Shown: in pieces, positions 37,701 through 46,339 of the stretch
Layout of the letters: each line of letters begins with the position of its first letter
Numbering within the stretch: position 1 is the first letter of the stretch
Program-made: the position numbers and the translations under genes
NCBI RefSeq assembly: GCF_004297405.1
Contig: NZ_SCVC01000032.1
Coordinates: 1-64,000, forward strand
Reading direction: 5' to 3'
Length of the DNA stretch: 64,000 bases
Source of the DNA: Reyranella sp.
Lineage (GTDB): Bacteria > Pseudomonadota > Alphaproteobacteria > Reyranellales > Reyranellaceae
The notes under the pieces: model-generated
The model's database searches: none
Seen by the model: the letters and a program-made list of their open reading frames with translations, nothing else
What the model was told of the DNA's origin: nothing

Positions 37701-38347
37701 GCCTTGCCCTGGCCGAAGGCCTTGAGCGTCGCGAGGCCCTGGATGGAGTCAAGGAATTCGGCCGCGAAGGACTTGTACGCCGTCATGCGCGCGATCGAGG
37801 CCCGCACGTCCCATTTGTGCCAGAGCGCGGGGGCGAACAGGGCCAGCAATGCGAAGCCCAGCATCACCGTCGCGACTGGCAGGTCGATGAAGGCGACGAC
37901 AACGAAGATCAGCAAAGGCGAAAGCAGTGCGATCATGAACTGCGGCAGGAACTGGCCAAAATAGGTTTCGAGCTGTTCGACGCCATCGATCATCGAAAGC
38001 GTGAGGCCGCCCGAGCGCTGGCGGCCGACCGTTCCTGGTCCAAGCGAGGCCACCTTGTCGTAGAGTGTCCGGCGCAGCGCCTTCTGAACCCTCGCCGCCG
38101 TCTCGTGTGCCATGACAGCGCGCCAATGCTCGGCGCCGCCGCGCAGCACCATAACGACGGCGATCAGCATCACCGGCAGCACCAGCTCCTGCAGAGGTTT
38201 GCCCGCGAAGACCTGGCCGATCAGCCAGCCCAACAGGGCGAGGCGGGCAATGCCGAGCCCGACGCCCAGCAGGCCAACGGCGACAGTAGCGGTGATGCGG
38301 GCGCGGACGCCCCGGGTGAACACGAGCAGGCGCGGTTCGATGTGCAT
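34766..38347 (-). CDS. Fused double ABC exporter (CydD-CydC-like), two TMD-NBD units in one polypeptide
   Basis: Two Walker A (GSSGGGKSS, GTSGAGKTT), two LSGGQRQR, two LDEA; N-half CydD-like. Confidence 0.85.
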   Translation of the reverse strand: MHIEPRLLVFTRGVRARITATVAVGLLGVGLGIARLALLGWLIGQVFAGKPLQELVLPVMLIAVVMVLRGGAEHWRAVMAHETAARVQKALRRTLYDKVASLGPGTVGRQRSGGLTLSMIDGVEQLETYFGQFLPQFMIALLSPLLIFVVVAFIDLPVATVMLGFALLALFAPALWHKWDVRASIARMTAYKSFAAEFLDSIQGLATLKAFGQGKARADKLEVEARDLFRRTMWVLGTNSLARGITDTSIAGGAAAALIYGASRVEAGAMSLTALLVILMLGIEIFRPMRELRSVLHQGMVGLSAAQGIYRILDDKPSVADAPPATLSTVLAPTITFENVRFAYPGTRRTVHDNLTFTAAAGERLGLVGSSGGGKSSIVRLLLRFYDPDQGRILLGGHDLRSLSFAQIRSLISVVNQDTFLFHGTVEENIRLGKPGASQEEMEDAARAANIHEFILSLPQGYQTVIGEKGIKLSGGQRQRLAIARALLRDTPILVLDEALSAVDAENEAVIQEALDRLMQGRTTIILAHRLSSVIDCDRILVLDRGHVAEEGKHGPLMNQGGVYARLMAEQAREQQVSAAADVIDVPTRAETVANTPGGAVKLVTEGIIKAEGLTWYQVVAALMKVIMPWKGKLTATFILGVLRVVAFIGIGVLSALIVLALKNHQPYGGLAIALAVLAPLSGLLHWLESWLAHDMAFRLLAEMRIDAFRKLDALAPAYLTRRRTGDLMALATHDIELVEYFFAHTVAPAFVAILVPAVVVAALATANGWLALALVPFLLAVGLSPFLMRKRVDKLGSQAREAAGELGAFAVDSVQGLGEIVAFQQENLRGDKLDQLSQRHISLRLPFFSELTLQHAILEVLTGLGGLAVVVVGAVLSAQGALDPGLLPLMTILAMAAFLPVSEIAQIGRQLADTLGATRRVYALANEPIPVRDGPGVPVTRGAAALSLEKVTFTYPGQTRRALSEVSFDIPAGKTIALVGTSGAGKTTTAQLLMRFWDPDSGRILLNGADLKNYKLDALRGLVALVAQDTYLFNDTLRANILIARPDATETELQAAIEHASLSELVAALPEGLDSPVGERGTSLSGGQRQRVAIARAFLKDAPILILDEATSHLDAVNEQAVRRALDVLKADRTTIVIAHRLSTVRDADLIVVLNEGRVAESGTHASLLARGGLYARLVSRQLAAVYAPAAQ

Positions 38348-38403
38348 GGGAGAATGCTAGGTCGAACATCCCTATTCGTCAGTCCACAAAATGGAAAAGT
38401 CGC

Positions 38404-38419
38404 TGTACAATTCTGTACA
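38404..38419. promoter_or_regulatory. Palindrome TGTACA-ATTC-TGTACA overlapping LysR start codon and candidate -10 (TACAAT)
   Basis: Direct reading; candidate -35 TCCACA at 38383-38388, 17-bp spacer. Confidence 0.5.
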
Positions 38420-39318
38420 TGGACCCCAACTGGGACGATCTCCGCGTTTTCCTCGCTTTGGCGCGCGAAGGCACGCTGACCACGGCGGCCCGGGCGCTGG
38501 GCGTCAGCCATCCGACCGTGTCGCGCCGCGTGGCGGTGCTCGAAAGGCAGATCGGTGCCCGACTGTTCGAGCGGCTGCCCGATCGCTTCGTGCCGACCAG
38601 CGCCGGCGAGGAGCTGCTGGCCGATACCGAGGCGATGGAGAAGGCCGCCCATTCGATCCACCGCCGCAGTGCAGGCCTCAGCGATACGGTGAGCGGCACG
38701 GTGCGGCTCTCCGCGGGCGAGGCGATGGCGGCCCTGATCGCCCGCCACCTCGCCGAGCTACGCGGAAAGCTGAAGCAGATCGAATTCGAGGTGATTGCCA
38801 GCCATACGCTGGCCAACCTGTCGCGGCGGGAGGCCGATCTCCTGATCCGCGAGCAGGTGCCGGAGCTGGGCGGCATCGTGGCGCGCAAGCTGGGTCGCGT
38901 TGCCTACGCGATCTACGCGGCCCGTGATTTTCCGGTAGGCCGCCCGGCCAAGGCCGATCCGGTGGCAGCCCTCGTCGACCACCCCTGGCTCGGCTTCGAC
39001 GACGACCACGGCTACATGCCGGGTCAGCAATGGCTGCTCGAGCGTTTGGCCGGCCGACGGTTAGCGGTGCGGGGCAACAATTGGCTGGTGTTGCACGAGG
39101 CGACGCGCGCCGGTGCGGGCCTCGCCGTGTTGCCCTGCTATCTCGGCGACCCGGACCCGGCCTTGAAGCGCGTGGGCGGAGTCATTGCTGAAGTCTTCGC
39201 CGACCAGTGGCTTCTCGTACATCGCGATCTGCGTGCGTTGCCGCGGGTGCGCGCCGTCATGGACGCCGTGATCGAACTCTTCCATCGCGAGCGAGCGCGG
39301 CTGGAAGGGCGGTCGTAG
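38419..39318 (+). CDS. LysR family transcriptional regulator
   Basis: DDLRVFLALAREGTLTTAARALGVSHPTVSRRVAVLERQIGARLF HTH. Confidence 0.92.
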   Translation: MDPNWDDLRVFLALAREGTLTTAARALGVSHPTVSRRVAVLERQIGARLFERLPDRFVPTSAGEELLADTEAMEKAAHSIHRRSAGLSDTVSGTVRLSAGEAMAALIARHLAELRGKLKQIEFEVIASHTLANLSRREADLLIREQVPELGGIVARKLGRVAYAIYAARDFPVGRPAKADPVAALVDHPWLGFDDDHGYMPGQQWLLERLAGRRLAVRGNNWLVLHEATRAGAGLAVLPCYLGDPDPALKRVGGVIAEVFADQWLLVHRDLRALPRVRAVMDAVIELFHRERARLEGRS

Positions 39319-39339
39319 CGCTGCAGTGATTCGCCGGCG

Positions 39340-40437
39340 TCAGGCAGCGATGCGATAGCGCGTCACTGCCTCTTCGTTCCACTCGATCCCTGTCCCGGGC
39401 CGCTCTGGAATTTCGACGTACCCCGCCTTCACGGCGAAAGGTTCCTTGAGGATCGGGTCCGCCCAATCCTGCCATTCCAGCCAATGCGCGGTCTCGCTTA
39501 CACGCATCAGGTGCGCCGACACTTCGGGATAGAGGTGCGTTGAAATCTGGATGCCGGCCGCTGCCGCGATCGGCGCGGCGCGCAGCCAGCCGCTGACCCC
39601 GCCGATGCGCATGAGGTCGGGCATGACATAGTCGCCAGCACCGCCCTTGATCGCCGCGAACAGATCGCGTGGTCCGTAGAAATTCTCTCCGAGCTGGAGC
39701 GGTGTCCTGAGCTCGCGGGCCAACTGGGCGTAGCCCGCCAGATTGTCGTAGACGATGGGTTCTTCGAACCAATAGAGGCCCTGGTCGTCGAGGGCATGGC
39801 AGCGCATGAGAGCGTCGCCCAGCGACAGACCCTGATTGAAGTCCACCATCAGCTTGACCTCGTCGCCGGCTCCCTTGCGCACTTCGCGGATGGCTGCCAG
39901 GTCGTCGGCCAGGCGGTCGCGGCCGAGGCGAAGCTTCAGAGCGCCGAAGCCGCCTTCGGCCACAAGCGAGGCTGCCTCCTCGGCGAGTGTCCCCACATCG
40001 GTCAGCCACAGCCCGTTGCTGTTGTAGGCAGGAACCGGACCGAGCGATCCGCCCAGCAGGGTTGCGAGCGGCAGTCCTGCTGCCTTGGCCAGCGCATCCC
40101 ACAACGCCATGTCGAGTCCCGCCACGGCGATGGCGGCGACGCCGCCGTAGCCGACGAGGTTGAGCGATCGGCGGTTTGTCTGGAAGGCATCGAGCGGCGA
40201 TAGCGCCGCGCCCGTGCAGGCTGCGGCGAGGTCGCGGATCGCCGGCGCGATGTAGCGCACGGAGTTCACGAGGTAGGGTTCCAGATAGCTGCGGCCGACG
40301 ATGTCCCCACTCGTATGCAAGTCGATGAGGATCATCGGCCAGTTGTCGAAGCGGCCGACCTTGGAAACGACAGGCCGCCGCAGCGGTACGGAGACCGCCC
40401 GAACATCGACCGACTTCACTGTTATCGACGTCACCAT
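39340..40437 (-). CDS. Enolase-superfamily (mandelate racemase/muconate lactonizing) enzyme
   Basis: KLRLGRD, VKLMVDFNQGLS, YWFEEP, LGENFYG motifs; start M at 40437. Confidence 0.88.
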   Translation of the reverse strand: MVTSITVKSVDVRAVSVPLRRPVVSKVGRFDNWPMILIDLHTSGDIVGRSYLEPYLVNSVRYIAPAIRDLAAACTGAALSPLDAFQTNRRSLNLVGYGGVAAIAVAGLDMALWDALAKAAGLPLATLLGGSLGPVPAYNSNGLWLTDVGTLAEEAASLVAEGGFGALKLRLGRDRLADDLAAIREVRKGAGDEVKLMVDFNQGLSLGDALMRCHALDDQGLYWFEEPIVYDNLAGYAQLARELRTPLQLGENFYGPRDLFAAIKGGAGDYVMPDLMRIGGVSGWLRAAPIAAAAGIQISTHLYPEVSAHLMRVSETAHWLEWQDWADPILKEPFAVKAGYVEIPERPGTGIEWNEEAVTRYRIAA

Positions 40438-40455
40438 GGCGACATCCCCCGGTCT

Positions 40456-40476
40456 GCCAATCGACACCCGATTGGC
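40456..40476. promoter_or_regulatory. Inverted repeat GCCAATCG-ACACC-CGATTGGC
   Basis: Perfect 8-5-8 repeat in TetR/enolase divergent region. Confidence 0.45.
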
Positions 40477-40508
40477 GCGGATGGGGGAGCACAAGTAAAC
40501 TCACTAGT

Positions 40509-40518
40509 CGGTATACCG
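40509..40518. promoter_or_regulatory. Palindrome CGGTATACCG, candidate TetR operator
   Basis: Perfect 10-bp palindrome just upstream of TetR start. Confidence 0.4.
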
Positions 40519-40540
40519 CGAACTGCGGAGGCATGGCCCG

Positions 40541-41149
40541 ATGCCAAGGCAAGCCGGTGACACGAGGCGGCGGATCGTCGAAGCCGCCTACTATCTCTTC
40601 TACAGGCGCGGCTTCGCCCGCGTCGGCGTCGACGAGATTGCGGCCCGCGCCCGCATTACCAAGCGGACGCTCTATGCGCATTTCCGCAGCAAGGACGATC
40701 TGCTCGCCGCGGCGCTGCACGGCCAAGGCGACTTCGACCTGGCCCGGCTGCAGGTCATCGCGCGACATTTTCCGCCTGCCGTCGGGCCGATGCTCGACTC
40801 GTTCTTCGGTCAGCTCGCGGAGTGGGCCGCTACGCCGGGCTGGTCGGGCTCGGGGTTCACGCGCGTGGTCGTCGAGCTTGCCGACCTGCCGGGACATCCG
40901 GCACGGGCCATCGCTCGTCGCGCCAAGAACGTGACCGAGCACTGGCTGACCGATCAGTTGGCCAGTCGGCACGTTGCCGGACCTGGGCAATGCGCCAAAG
41001 AGATCATGGTGCTCATGGAGGGCGCGATGATCCTGATGCTGATGCACGGAGATCGCAGCTATGCCGATGTCGCGGCCCGGGCAGCGCGGCGGCTGGTGGA
41101 GCCTGCACGGGCCAGCGGGACGCGACGGAAATCTCCGGCTCGCCCATAA
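40541..41149 (+). CDS. TetR/AcrR family transcriptional regulator
   Basis: RRRIVEAAYYLFYRRGFARVGVDEIAARARITKRTLYAHFRSKDDLL. Confidence 0.92.
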   Translation: MPRQAGDTRRRIVEAAYYLFYRRGFARVGVDEIAARARITKRTLYAHFRSKDDLLAAALHGQGDFDLARLQVIARHFPPAVGPMLDSFFGQLAEWAATPGWSGSGFTRVVVELADLPGHPARAIARRAKNVTEHWLTDQLASRHVAGPGQCAKEIMVLMEGAMILMLMHGDRSYADVAARAARRLVEPARASGTRRKSPARP

Positions 41150-41352
41150 GCGACTTTACTCAGGCGAAACGTCACCGAGTCTGGCTTTCGTTACCCTGGC
41201 GGCGGCTGCGGAAGGGGCGTCGACACACCGCAGCGCGAGCCTTCTGGCGCAAGTCTGATCGTATGGTGGAAGGTGGCGCGCGTTCGGCCTTCTTTTCGCT
41301 GCCGATACCCGACAAGCTTTCGGACGATCTCAACAATGGGAGTGAATCGTCC

Positions 41353-42576
41353 GTGGGTATCAACAGGCGTAGTTTCGTAGGCGGTGCGTCAGTGTTGGCA
41401 GGGTTTGCCGGTACCAAGGCAGCGTTCGCGCAGAAAAAGTATTCCGACGGTGTCACCGACACCGAGATCAAACTCGGCCACACCGGACCCTATAGCGGCC
41501 CAGCCTCGGCTTACGGCACCATCGGCAAGGGCATCGAAGCCTATTGGAAGATGGTCAACGATCAGGGCGGCATCAACGGCCGCAAGATCAACTTCATCAC
41601 TTACGATGATGGCTTCTCGCCACCGAAGACGGTCGAGATGGTCCGCAAGCTCGTCGAGAACGACAAGGTCTTCGCGACCTTCCAGACGCTCGGCACGGCG
41701 TGCAATACCGCCATCCACAAGTTCATGAACCAGAAGAAGGTGCCGCAGCTCTTCGTCAGCACTGGCGCATCGAAGTGGGGCAACCCAAAGCAGTATCCCT
41801 GGACCATTGGTTGGCAGCCCGACTACATCACCGAAAGCGCCATCTACGCCAAGCACATCCTCGACCAGCACAAGGGAGAGAAGATCGGCATCCTTTGGCT
41901 CAACGACGATTCCGGCAAGGATTACGTCTCGGGCTTCATGAAGGGTCTCGGCAAGGAGAACGAGAAGCTCGTTGTATCCAACGTGAGCTACGAGGTGACT
42001 GACCCCACGGTCGAGAGCCAGATCATCCAGCTCAAGAGCTCCGGCGCCACGGTCTTCTTCTGCCACGCCACGCCCAAGCATGCGTCGCAGGCGATCCGCA
42101 AGGCCGCGGACATCGGTTGGAAGCCCTCCTTCTATCTCGTCAACGTTTCGATCTCGGTCGACTCGGTCCTGAAGCCGGCCGGCCTGGAGAACTGCCAGGG
42201 CATCATCACGGCGGCCTACTACAAGGACCCGACGGATGCACAGTGGGCCAAGTCGCCCGACTTCGTGCAGTGGAAGGCCTTCATGGACAAGTACATGCCG
42301 GCCGCCAACCAGGGCGATGCCTTCTACACCTATGCCTATGCGGTCGCGGCAACGATGCAGGAAGTGCTGAAGCGTTGCGGCAACGAGCTGACGCGCGAGA
42401 ACCTGATGAAGCAGGTCGCCAGCATGAAGGACGTCGAGATCCCGTTGTTGCTGCCAGGCATCAAGCTCAACACCAGCGCGACGGATTTCTATCCCATCCA
42501 GTCGATGCAGCTGCAGCGCTTCGAGGGTGACACCTGGAAGCTGTTCGGCAACGTGATCACCAGCGAGGCCGGCTGA
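41353..42576 (+). CDS. Branched-chain amino-acid-type ABC substrate-binding protein
   Basis: NRRSFVGGASVLAGFAGTKAAFAQ leader; IKLGHTGPYSGPASAYGTIGKGIEAYWKMVNDQGGINGRKI; start (GTG 41353 or upstream ATG) uncertain. Confidence 0.88.
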   Translation: MGINRRSFVGGASVLAGFAGTKAAFAQKKYSDGVTDTEIKLGHTGPYSGPASAYGTIGKGIEAYWKMVNDQGGINGRKINFITYDDGFSPPKTVEMVRKLVENDKVFATFQTLGTACNTAIHKFMNQKKVPQLFVSTGASKWGNPKQYPWTIGWQPDYITESAIYAKHILDQHKGEKIGILWLNDDSGKDYVSGFMKGLGKENEKLVVSNVSYEVTDPTVESQIIQLKSSGATVFFCHATPKHASQAIRKAADIGWKPSFYLVNVSISVDSVLKPAGLENCQGIITAAYYKDPTDAQWAKSPDFVQWKAFMDKYMPAANQGDAFYTYAYAVAATMQEVLKRCGNELTRENLMKQVASMKDVEIPLLLPGIKLNTSATDFYPIQSMQLQRFEGDTWKLFGNVITSEAG

Positions 42577-42580
42577 GCGG

Positions 42581-43441
42581 TCACTCTCGGGCGCACGCCG
42601 CGACGGCTTCGAGCGCCGCCGCGGCGTGAACGGGATCCTGGGCGAGCTCGGCCAGCTCCGACAGCCGCCAGACGTTATTCAACAAAGCCATACGCTCGCG
42701 ATCCAGAGTGCGACCGGCGAGAACTTCGTACTCGGTCACGATCCGGGTCGTGAGGTCGGCCGCGATCAGGTTGGAATAGATGAACTCCTGATGGAGCGGG
42801 CCGAAGCCCGAATCGCCGAAATCATAGAGGCCATTCAGACGCCGGCGCGCATGGTCGAACGCCATGTTCCAGCCGTGGCCGTCGAAGAAGCCATAGATCG
42901 TGCCATGGGGATCGGCCGGCAGCTTCTGCCAGGCTGCGATCGTTCGTTCGGCATAGGCCCGAAGTTCTTCCGAAAGCACAGGCCAGGTTCGCTGCAGAAT
43001 GTCGTCGGGCGGCAGCCAGGCCTTGATGGGCACGGCGCCGGCTGACGCCATGTCGTTCGCTGGCAGTCGGTGCAGCTCGGCGTAGAAGAGGGCGAGGTCG
43101 CAGGCCAGGCGCTGGCGGTCCGGTTCGGGCAGCCGCTCGTACGCCGCCGTCATGAGATGCTCGCCCGCGATCTTGTCGTGGCGTGAAAACTGCGTCGGCG
43201 GCGTGCCATGCAAGGTGAGGTACGGAACGGGCAGGGAGACGGCCGGGCGCACGATGTCGAGCACGCTCGACTCGACAATCAGCCGGCGGCGCGCCTCGTC
43301 GTGACGCGGAAACTTGAAGATCAGGCGGTCGTCGACATCGACCGCGACACTGTCCCAACCTTGCGTCAGGAGGCTGAACGACGCGGACGCGTGTTCGGGA
43401 AACGCGCCGACGATCGCGGCGCGCATCTCTTCCAGGGTCAC
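42581..43441 (-). CDS. APH-fold phosphotransferase family protein
   Basis: LIFKFPRH, FDGHGWNMAF (D-x4-N catalytic spacing), GLYDFGDSGFG. Confidence 0.75.
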   Translation of the reverse strand: MTLEEMRAAIVGAFPEHASASFSLLTQGWDSVAVDVDDRLIFKFPRHDEARRRLIVESSVLDIVRPAVSLPVPYLTLHGTPPTQFSRHDKIAGEHLMTAAYERLPEPDRQRLACDLALFYAELHRLPANDMASAGAVPIKAWLPPDDILQRTWPVLSEELRAYAERTIAAWQKLPADPHGTIYGFFDGHGWNMAFDHARRRLNGLYDFGDSGFGPLHQEFIYSNLIAADLTTRIVTEYEVLAGRTLDRERMALLNNVWRLSELAELAQDPVHAAAALEAVAACARE

Positions 43442-44527
43442 CTAGCCGGCGACTTGCCGGATACCGCCGCGCGGCTGGCCAGCTTCGATATCCTGCCACA
43501 GGATTTCATGGCCCTTGGGCAGCGGCCGGTTGTTGCGCATGGTCAGCCAGAGCCGCATCAGCATGCGGTCGTTGCCGCTCGCGGCATTGTCCTCGAACGG
43601 CGTGCGCCCGTGATAGGTGACGTGGCTGTTGATGAGCTGCAGGTCGCCCGGCTCGAGAGTCATCTCGAAGCAGAGTTCCTCGGCGGTCGCCATGAGCATT
43701 TCGATGGCTTCGCGCTGGGCATCCGTAAGCTTCGGCACGTTGGGCGCCAGTTGGGCGGCCTCGATGAACGTCAGGGAGTAGTGCGAGGTGAACTTGCCAT
43801 CGCGCAGGCCGAAGATCGGCAGCGGGTAGGCGGTCTCCTTGGTCGTTCCCTCGCCATCCTTGGTCGTGCCTTCTTCGCCGAAGCGGCTGCGCCAGTAGTC
43901 CTGGAACAGCACTTCGAGCAGGTCGGGCCGGCGCTCGAGGATGGCATTGTGGATCGCCGGCGTGCTGGCGAGCTTGCTGACGCCGCCGGCGAGCGCCTGG
44001 CGCACGCAAAGCAGGCCGACCACGTCGGTGCGGTCGGTGTGGAAGCGCAGGCCGCCGTTGGTCAGGGTGCGGGCGTAGGAGGAAAGGAAGGTCGAACCCT
44101 TCTCGTCCTTGGTTTCGCCGTAGGTCCGGCCGACATGGGCGCCCTCGTCGCGGATGAGGCGCATCAGCTCGCCGGTGCGGTTCTGGAATACAGGCGTGCC
44201 GATATGCGTCCCGATGGCGAAGTAGAGCCGGCGCAAATCCTCTTCACTGTAGCGATCGACCGGGAAGCCGCGCAGCTTGACGATGCCGCAACCATTCTCG
44301 AGTTCGTCGGCGATATCGTCCCACAATTCGCCCAGGCTCGGCAGCCAGACGTCCTCGGCCCTGATCTCCGACCACTCCATGCCGCGCAATCCTTTGAGCG
44401 CAGCATCGAATTCCTCGCCGACTTCGGGCGGCAGGTCGCGGATCCAGCGTTTGGAGTCCTTGATATCCTTGCCGTGCCAGGCAGAAGGACCGGTGAGGGG
44501 CGCGCGATTGCTAGCAGGGGTGCTCAT
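43442..44527 (-). CDS. TauD/TfdA family Fe(II)/2-oxoglutarate dioxygenase
   Basis: LRFHTDRTD (HxD), NSHVTYHGRTPF distal His; start ATG 44527. Confidence 0.87.
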   Translation of the reverse strand: MSTPASNRAPLTGPSAWHGKDIKDSKRWIRDLPPEVGEEFDAALKGLRGMEWSEIRAEDVWLPSLGELWDDIADELENGCGIVKLRGFPVDRYSEEDLRRLYFAIGTHIGTPVFQNRTGELMRLIRDEGAHVGRTYGETKDEKGSTFLSSYARTLTNGGLRFHTDRTDVVGLLCVRQALAGGVSKLASTPAIHNAILERRPDLLEVLFQDYWRSRFGEEGTTKDGEGTTKETAYPLPIFGLRDGKFTSHYSLTFIEAAQLAPNVPKLTDAQREAIEMLMATAEELCFEMTLEPGDLQLINSHVTYHGRTPFEDNAASGNDRMLMRLWLTMRNNRPLPKGHEILWQDIEAGQPRGGIRQVAG

Positions 44528-44570
44528 GGAGGCGATTTTATCCTCCGCGACACCGGGATTGCCAAGAGGC

Positions 44571-45050
44571 TTAGACCAGAGATTTGCGCATGTTGATCGA
44601 GGTCGGATAATCGAACCCGGGATGCGCCTCGCGTGAGATTTCGCGGTAGCCGAGCGACAGGAAGAGGCGCTGATTTTCGGTGAGCGCGACGCGGACGCCG
44701 AGGCGAACACCGGCCAGGCCGCGTCGTCGAGCATCGGCTTCCACGGCCTCGATCAGCCGCCGGGCGAGCCCTGTGCCGCGCGCTACCGGCACCACGGCAA
44801 GTCGGCCGAAGTAGAGATCGCCCTCGACCTCATAGGTCATGACGCAGCCCAGTATTTCGCCGTTTCGCTCCGCGACGATTGCGCCGGCGTCTTTGGCCAG
44901 CTCCGCCGCGATCGCTTCAACGGTTTCCTGGAACGCACCGGAGGGGGGCACCAGCTTGCCGCGATACTGCTCGAAGGCAGCGGTGATGGTCGCCAGGATC
45001 TTCGACGCATCGGCAAGTGTTGCGACGCGCAAGACAAGAGTATCGCTCAT
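44571..45050 (-). CDS. GNAT family N-acetyltransferase
   Basis: LYFGRLAVVPVARGTGLARRLIEAVEADARRRG motif A; start ATG 45050. Confidence 0.88.
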   Translation of the reverse strand: MSDTLVLRVATLADASKILATITAAFEQYRGKLVPPSGAFQETVEAIAAELAKDAGAIVAERNGEILGCVMTYEVEGDLYFGRLAVVPVARGTGLARRLIEAVEADARRRGLAGVRLGVRVALTENQRLFLSLGYREISREAHPGFDYPTSINMRKSLV

Positions 45051-45098
45051 CCGCTTCTTCTCGCGTAGGCTCGCGGCAAAATCGAGAGGGAATAGCGG

Positions 45099-46247
45099 AT
45101 GGCCTTGATCACCTATCTGACGCGCATTCAGTTCGACTTCGGCGCACTGAAGTTGCTGGACGCCGAACTGCAGCTCCTCGGCATCCGCCGGCCGCTGGTC
45201 GTCACGGACAAGGGCGTCATCTCGGCAGGCCTCTGGGCGAAGGTGAAGGACCAGCTCCCGGGCAACATGCCGCTGACCATCTATGACGGTACTCCGGAAA
45301 ACCCGACCGAAGCGGCGATGCGCGACGCGCTCAAGATTTACAAGGATGAAGGCTGCGACGGCATCATCGCCATCGGTGGCGGCTCGCCGATGGATCTCGC
45401 CAAGGCGGTTGCCTTGATGGCGACGCATCCCGGCAATTCGCTGCAGCCTTATTCTTTCGTCGAAGGCGGCGCGGCCAAGATCACCGCAGCCGTGGCGCCG
45501 ATCGTGGCCATTCCCACGACCTCGGGCACCGGCAGCGAAGTGAGCCGCGGCGGCGTCATCATCATGGACTCCGGCCGCAAGCTCGCCATCGGCAGCCCGT
45601 ATCTCATTCCGAGGCTGGCGCTGATCGATCCGGAACTCACCTTGAGCCTGCCGCCGCATCTCACGGCCGGCACTGGCATGGACGCCTTCACGCACAATAT
45701 CGAATGCTTCCTGGCCAACGTCTTCAATCCGCCGGCCGATTCGATCGCGCTCGATGGTCTGGAGAAGGCGTGGAAGTACGTCGAGCGTGCGACCAAGGAC
45801 GGGCAGGACCGCGAGGCGCGCTACAATATGGCGATGGCTGCAATGGAAGGCGCCATGGTCTTCCAGAAGGGCCTGGGCGCCGTGCATGCGCTCAGCCATC
45901 CAACCGGTGGTCTCAAGGGATATCGGCTGCATCACGGCACCTTGAACGCGATCTACCTGCCGGCGGTACTGCGCTTCAACGAGCCAGCCGTCGGCGAGAA
46001 GTTCAAGAAGGTGGCGCAGGTCCTGGGCCTGCCCGAGCGTGAGGGCAACGCCGAAGGCGTGGCGAACGCGGTCGCCGGGCTGAACGAGCGGTTGGGCATT
46101 CCCAAGGGCCTGGGTGCGATGGGTTTGGCTCAAGGTGAGGTCGAGAAGATCGCCGACGGCGCGATGGGCGACCACTGCCATCTCTCGACGCCACGCCAGC
46201 CGACCAAGGCGCAGTATGTCGAACTGATCGCGCAAAGCTGGGGGTAG
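45099..46247 (+). CDS. Iron-containing alcohol dehydrogenase
   Basis: GGGSPMDLAKAVALMA, PTTSGTGSEV, GMDAFTHNIECF, GAVHALSHPTGG. Confidence 0.93.
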   Translation: MALITYLTRIQFDFGALKLLDAELQLLGIRRPLVVTDKGVISAGLWAKVKDQLPGNMPLTIYDGTPENPTEAAMRDALKIYKDEGCDGIIAIGGGSPMDLAKAVALMATHPGNSLQPYSFVEGGAAKITAAVAPIVAIPTTSGTGSEVSRGGVIIMDSGRKLAIGSPYLIPRLALIDPELTLSLPPHLTAGTGMDAFTHNIECFLANVFNPPADSIALDGLEKAWKYVERATKDGQDREARYNMAMAAMEGAMVFQKGLGAVHALSHPTGGLKGYRLHHGTLNAIYLPAVLRFNEPAVGEKFKKVAQVLGLPEREGNAEGVANAVAGLNERLGIPKGLGAMGLAQGEVEKIADGAMGDHCHLSTPRQPTKAQYVELIAQSWG

Positions 46248-46339
46248 CTGGGTGCGCGCGACTCCAGTCGCGCGATCAAGCTCGTGACCAATGAAGATCG
46301 CGCCACTGGATTGGCGCGCCCCCGGCAAAGGAGGAACGC

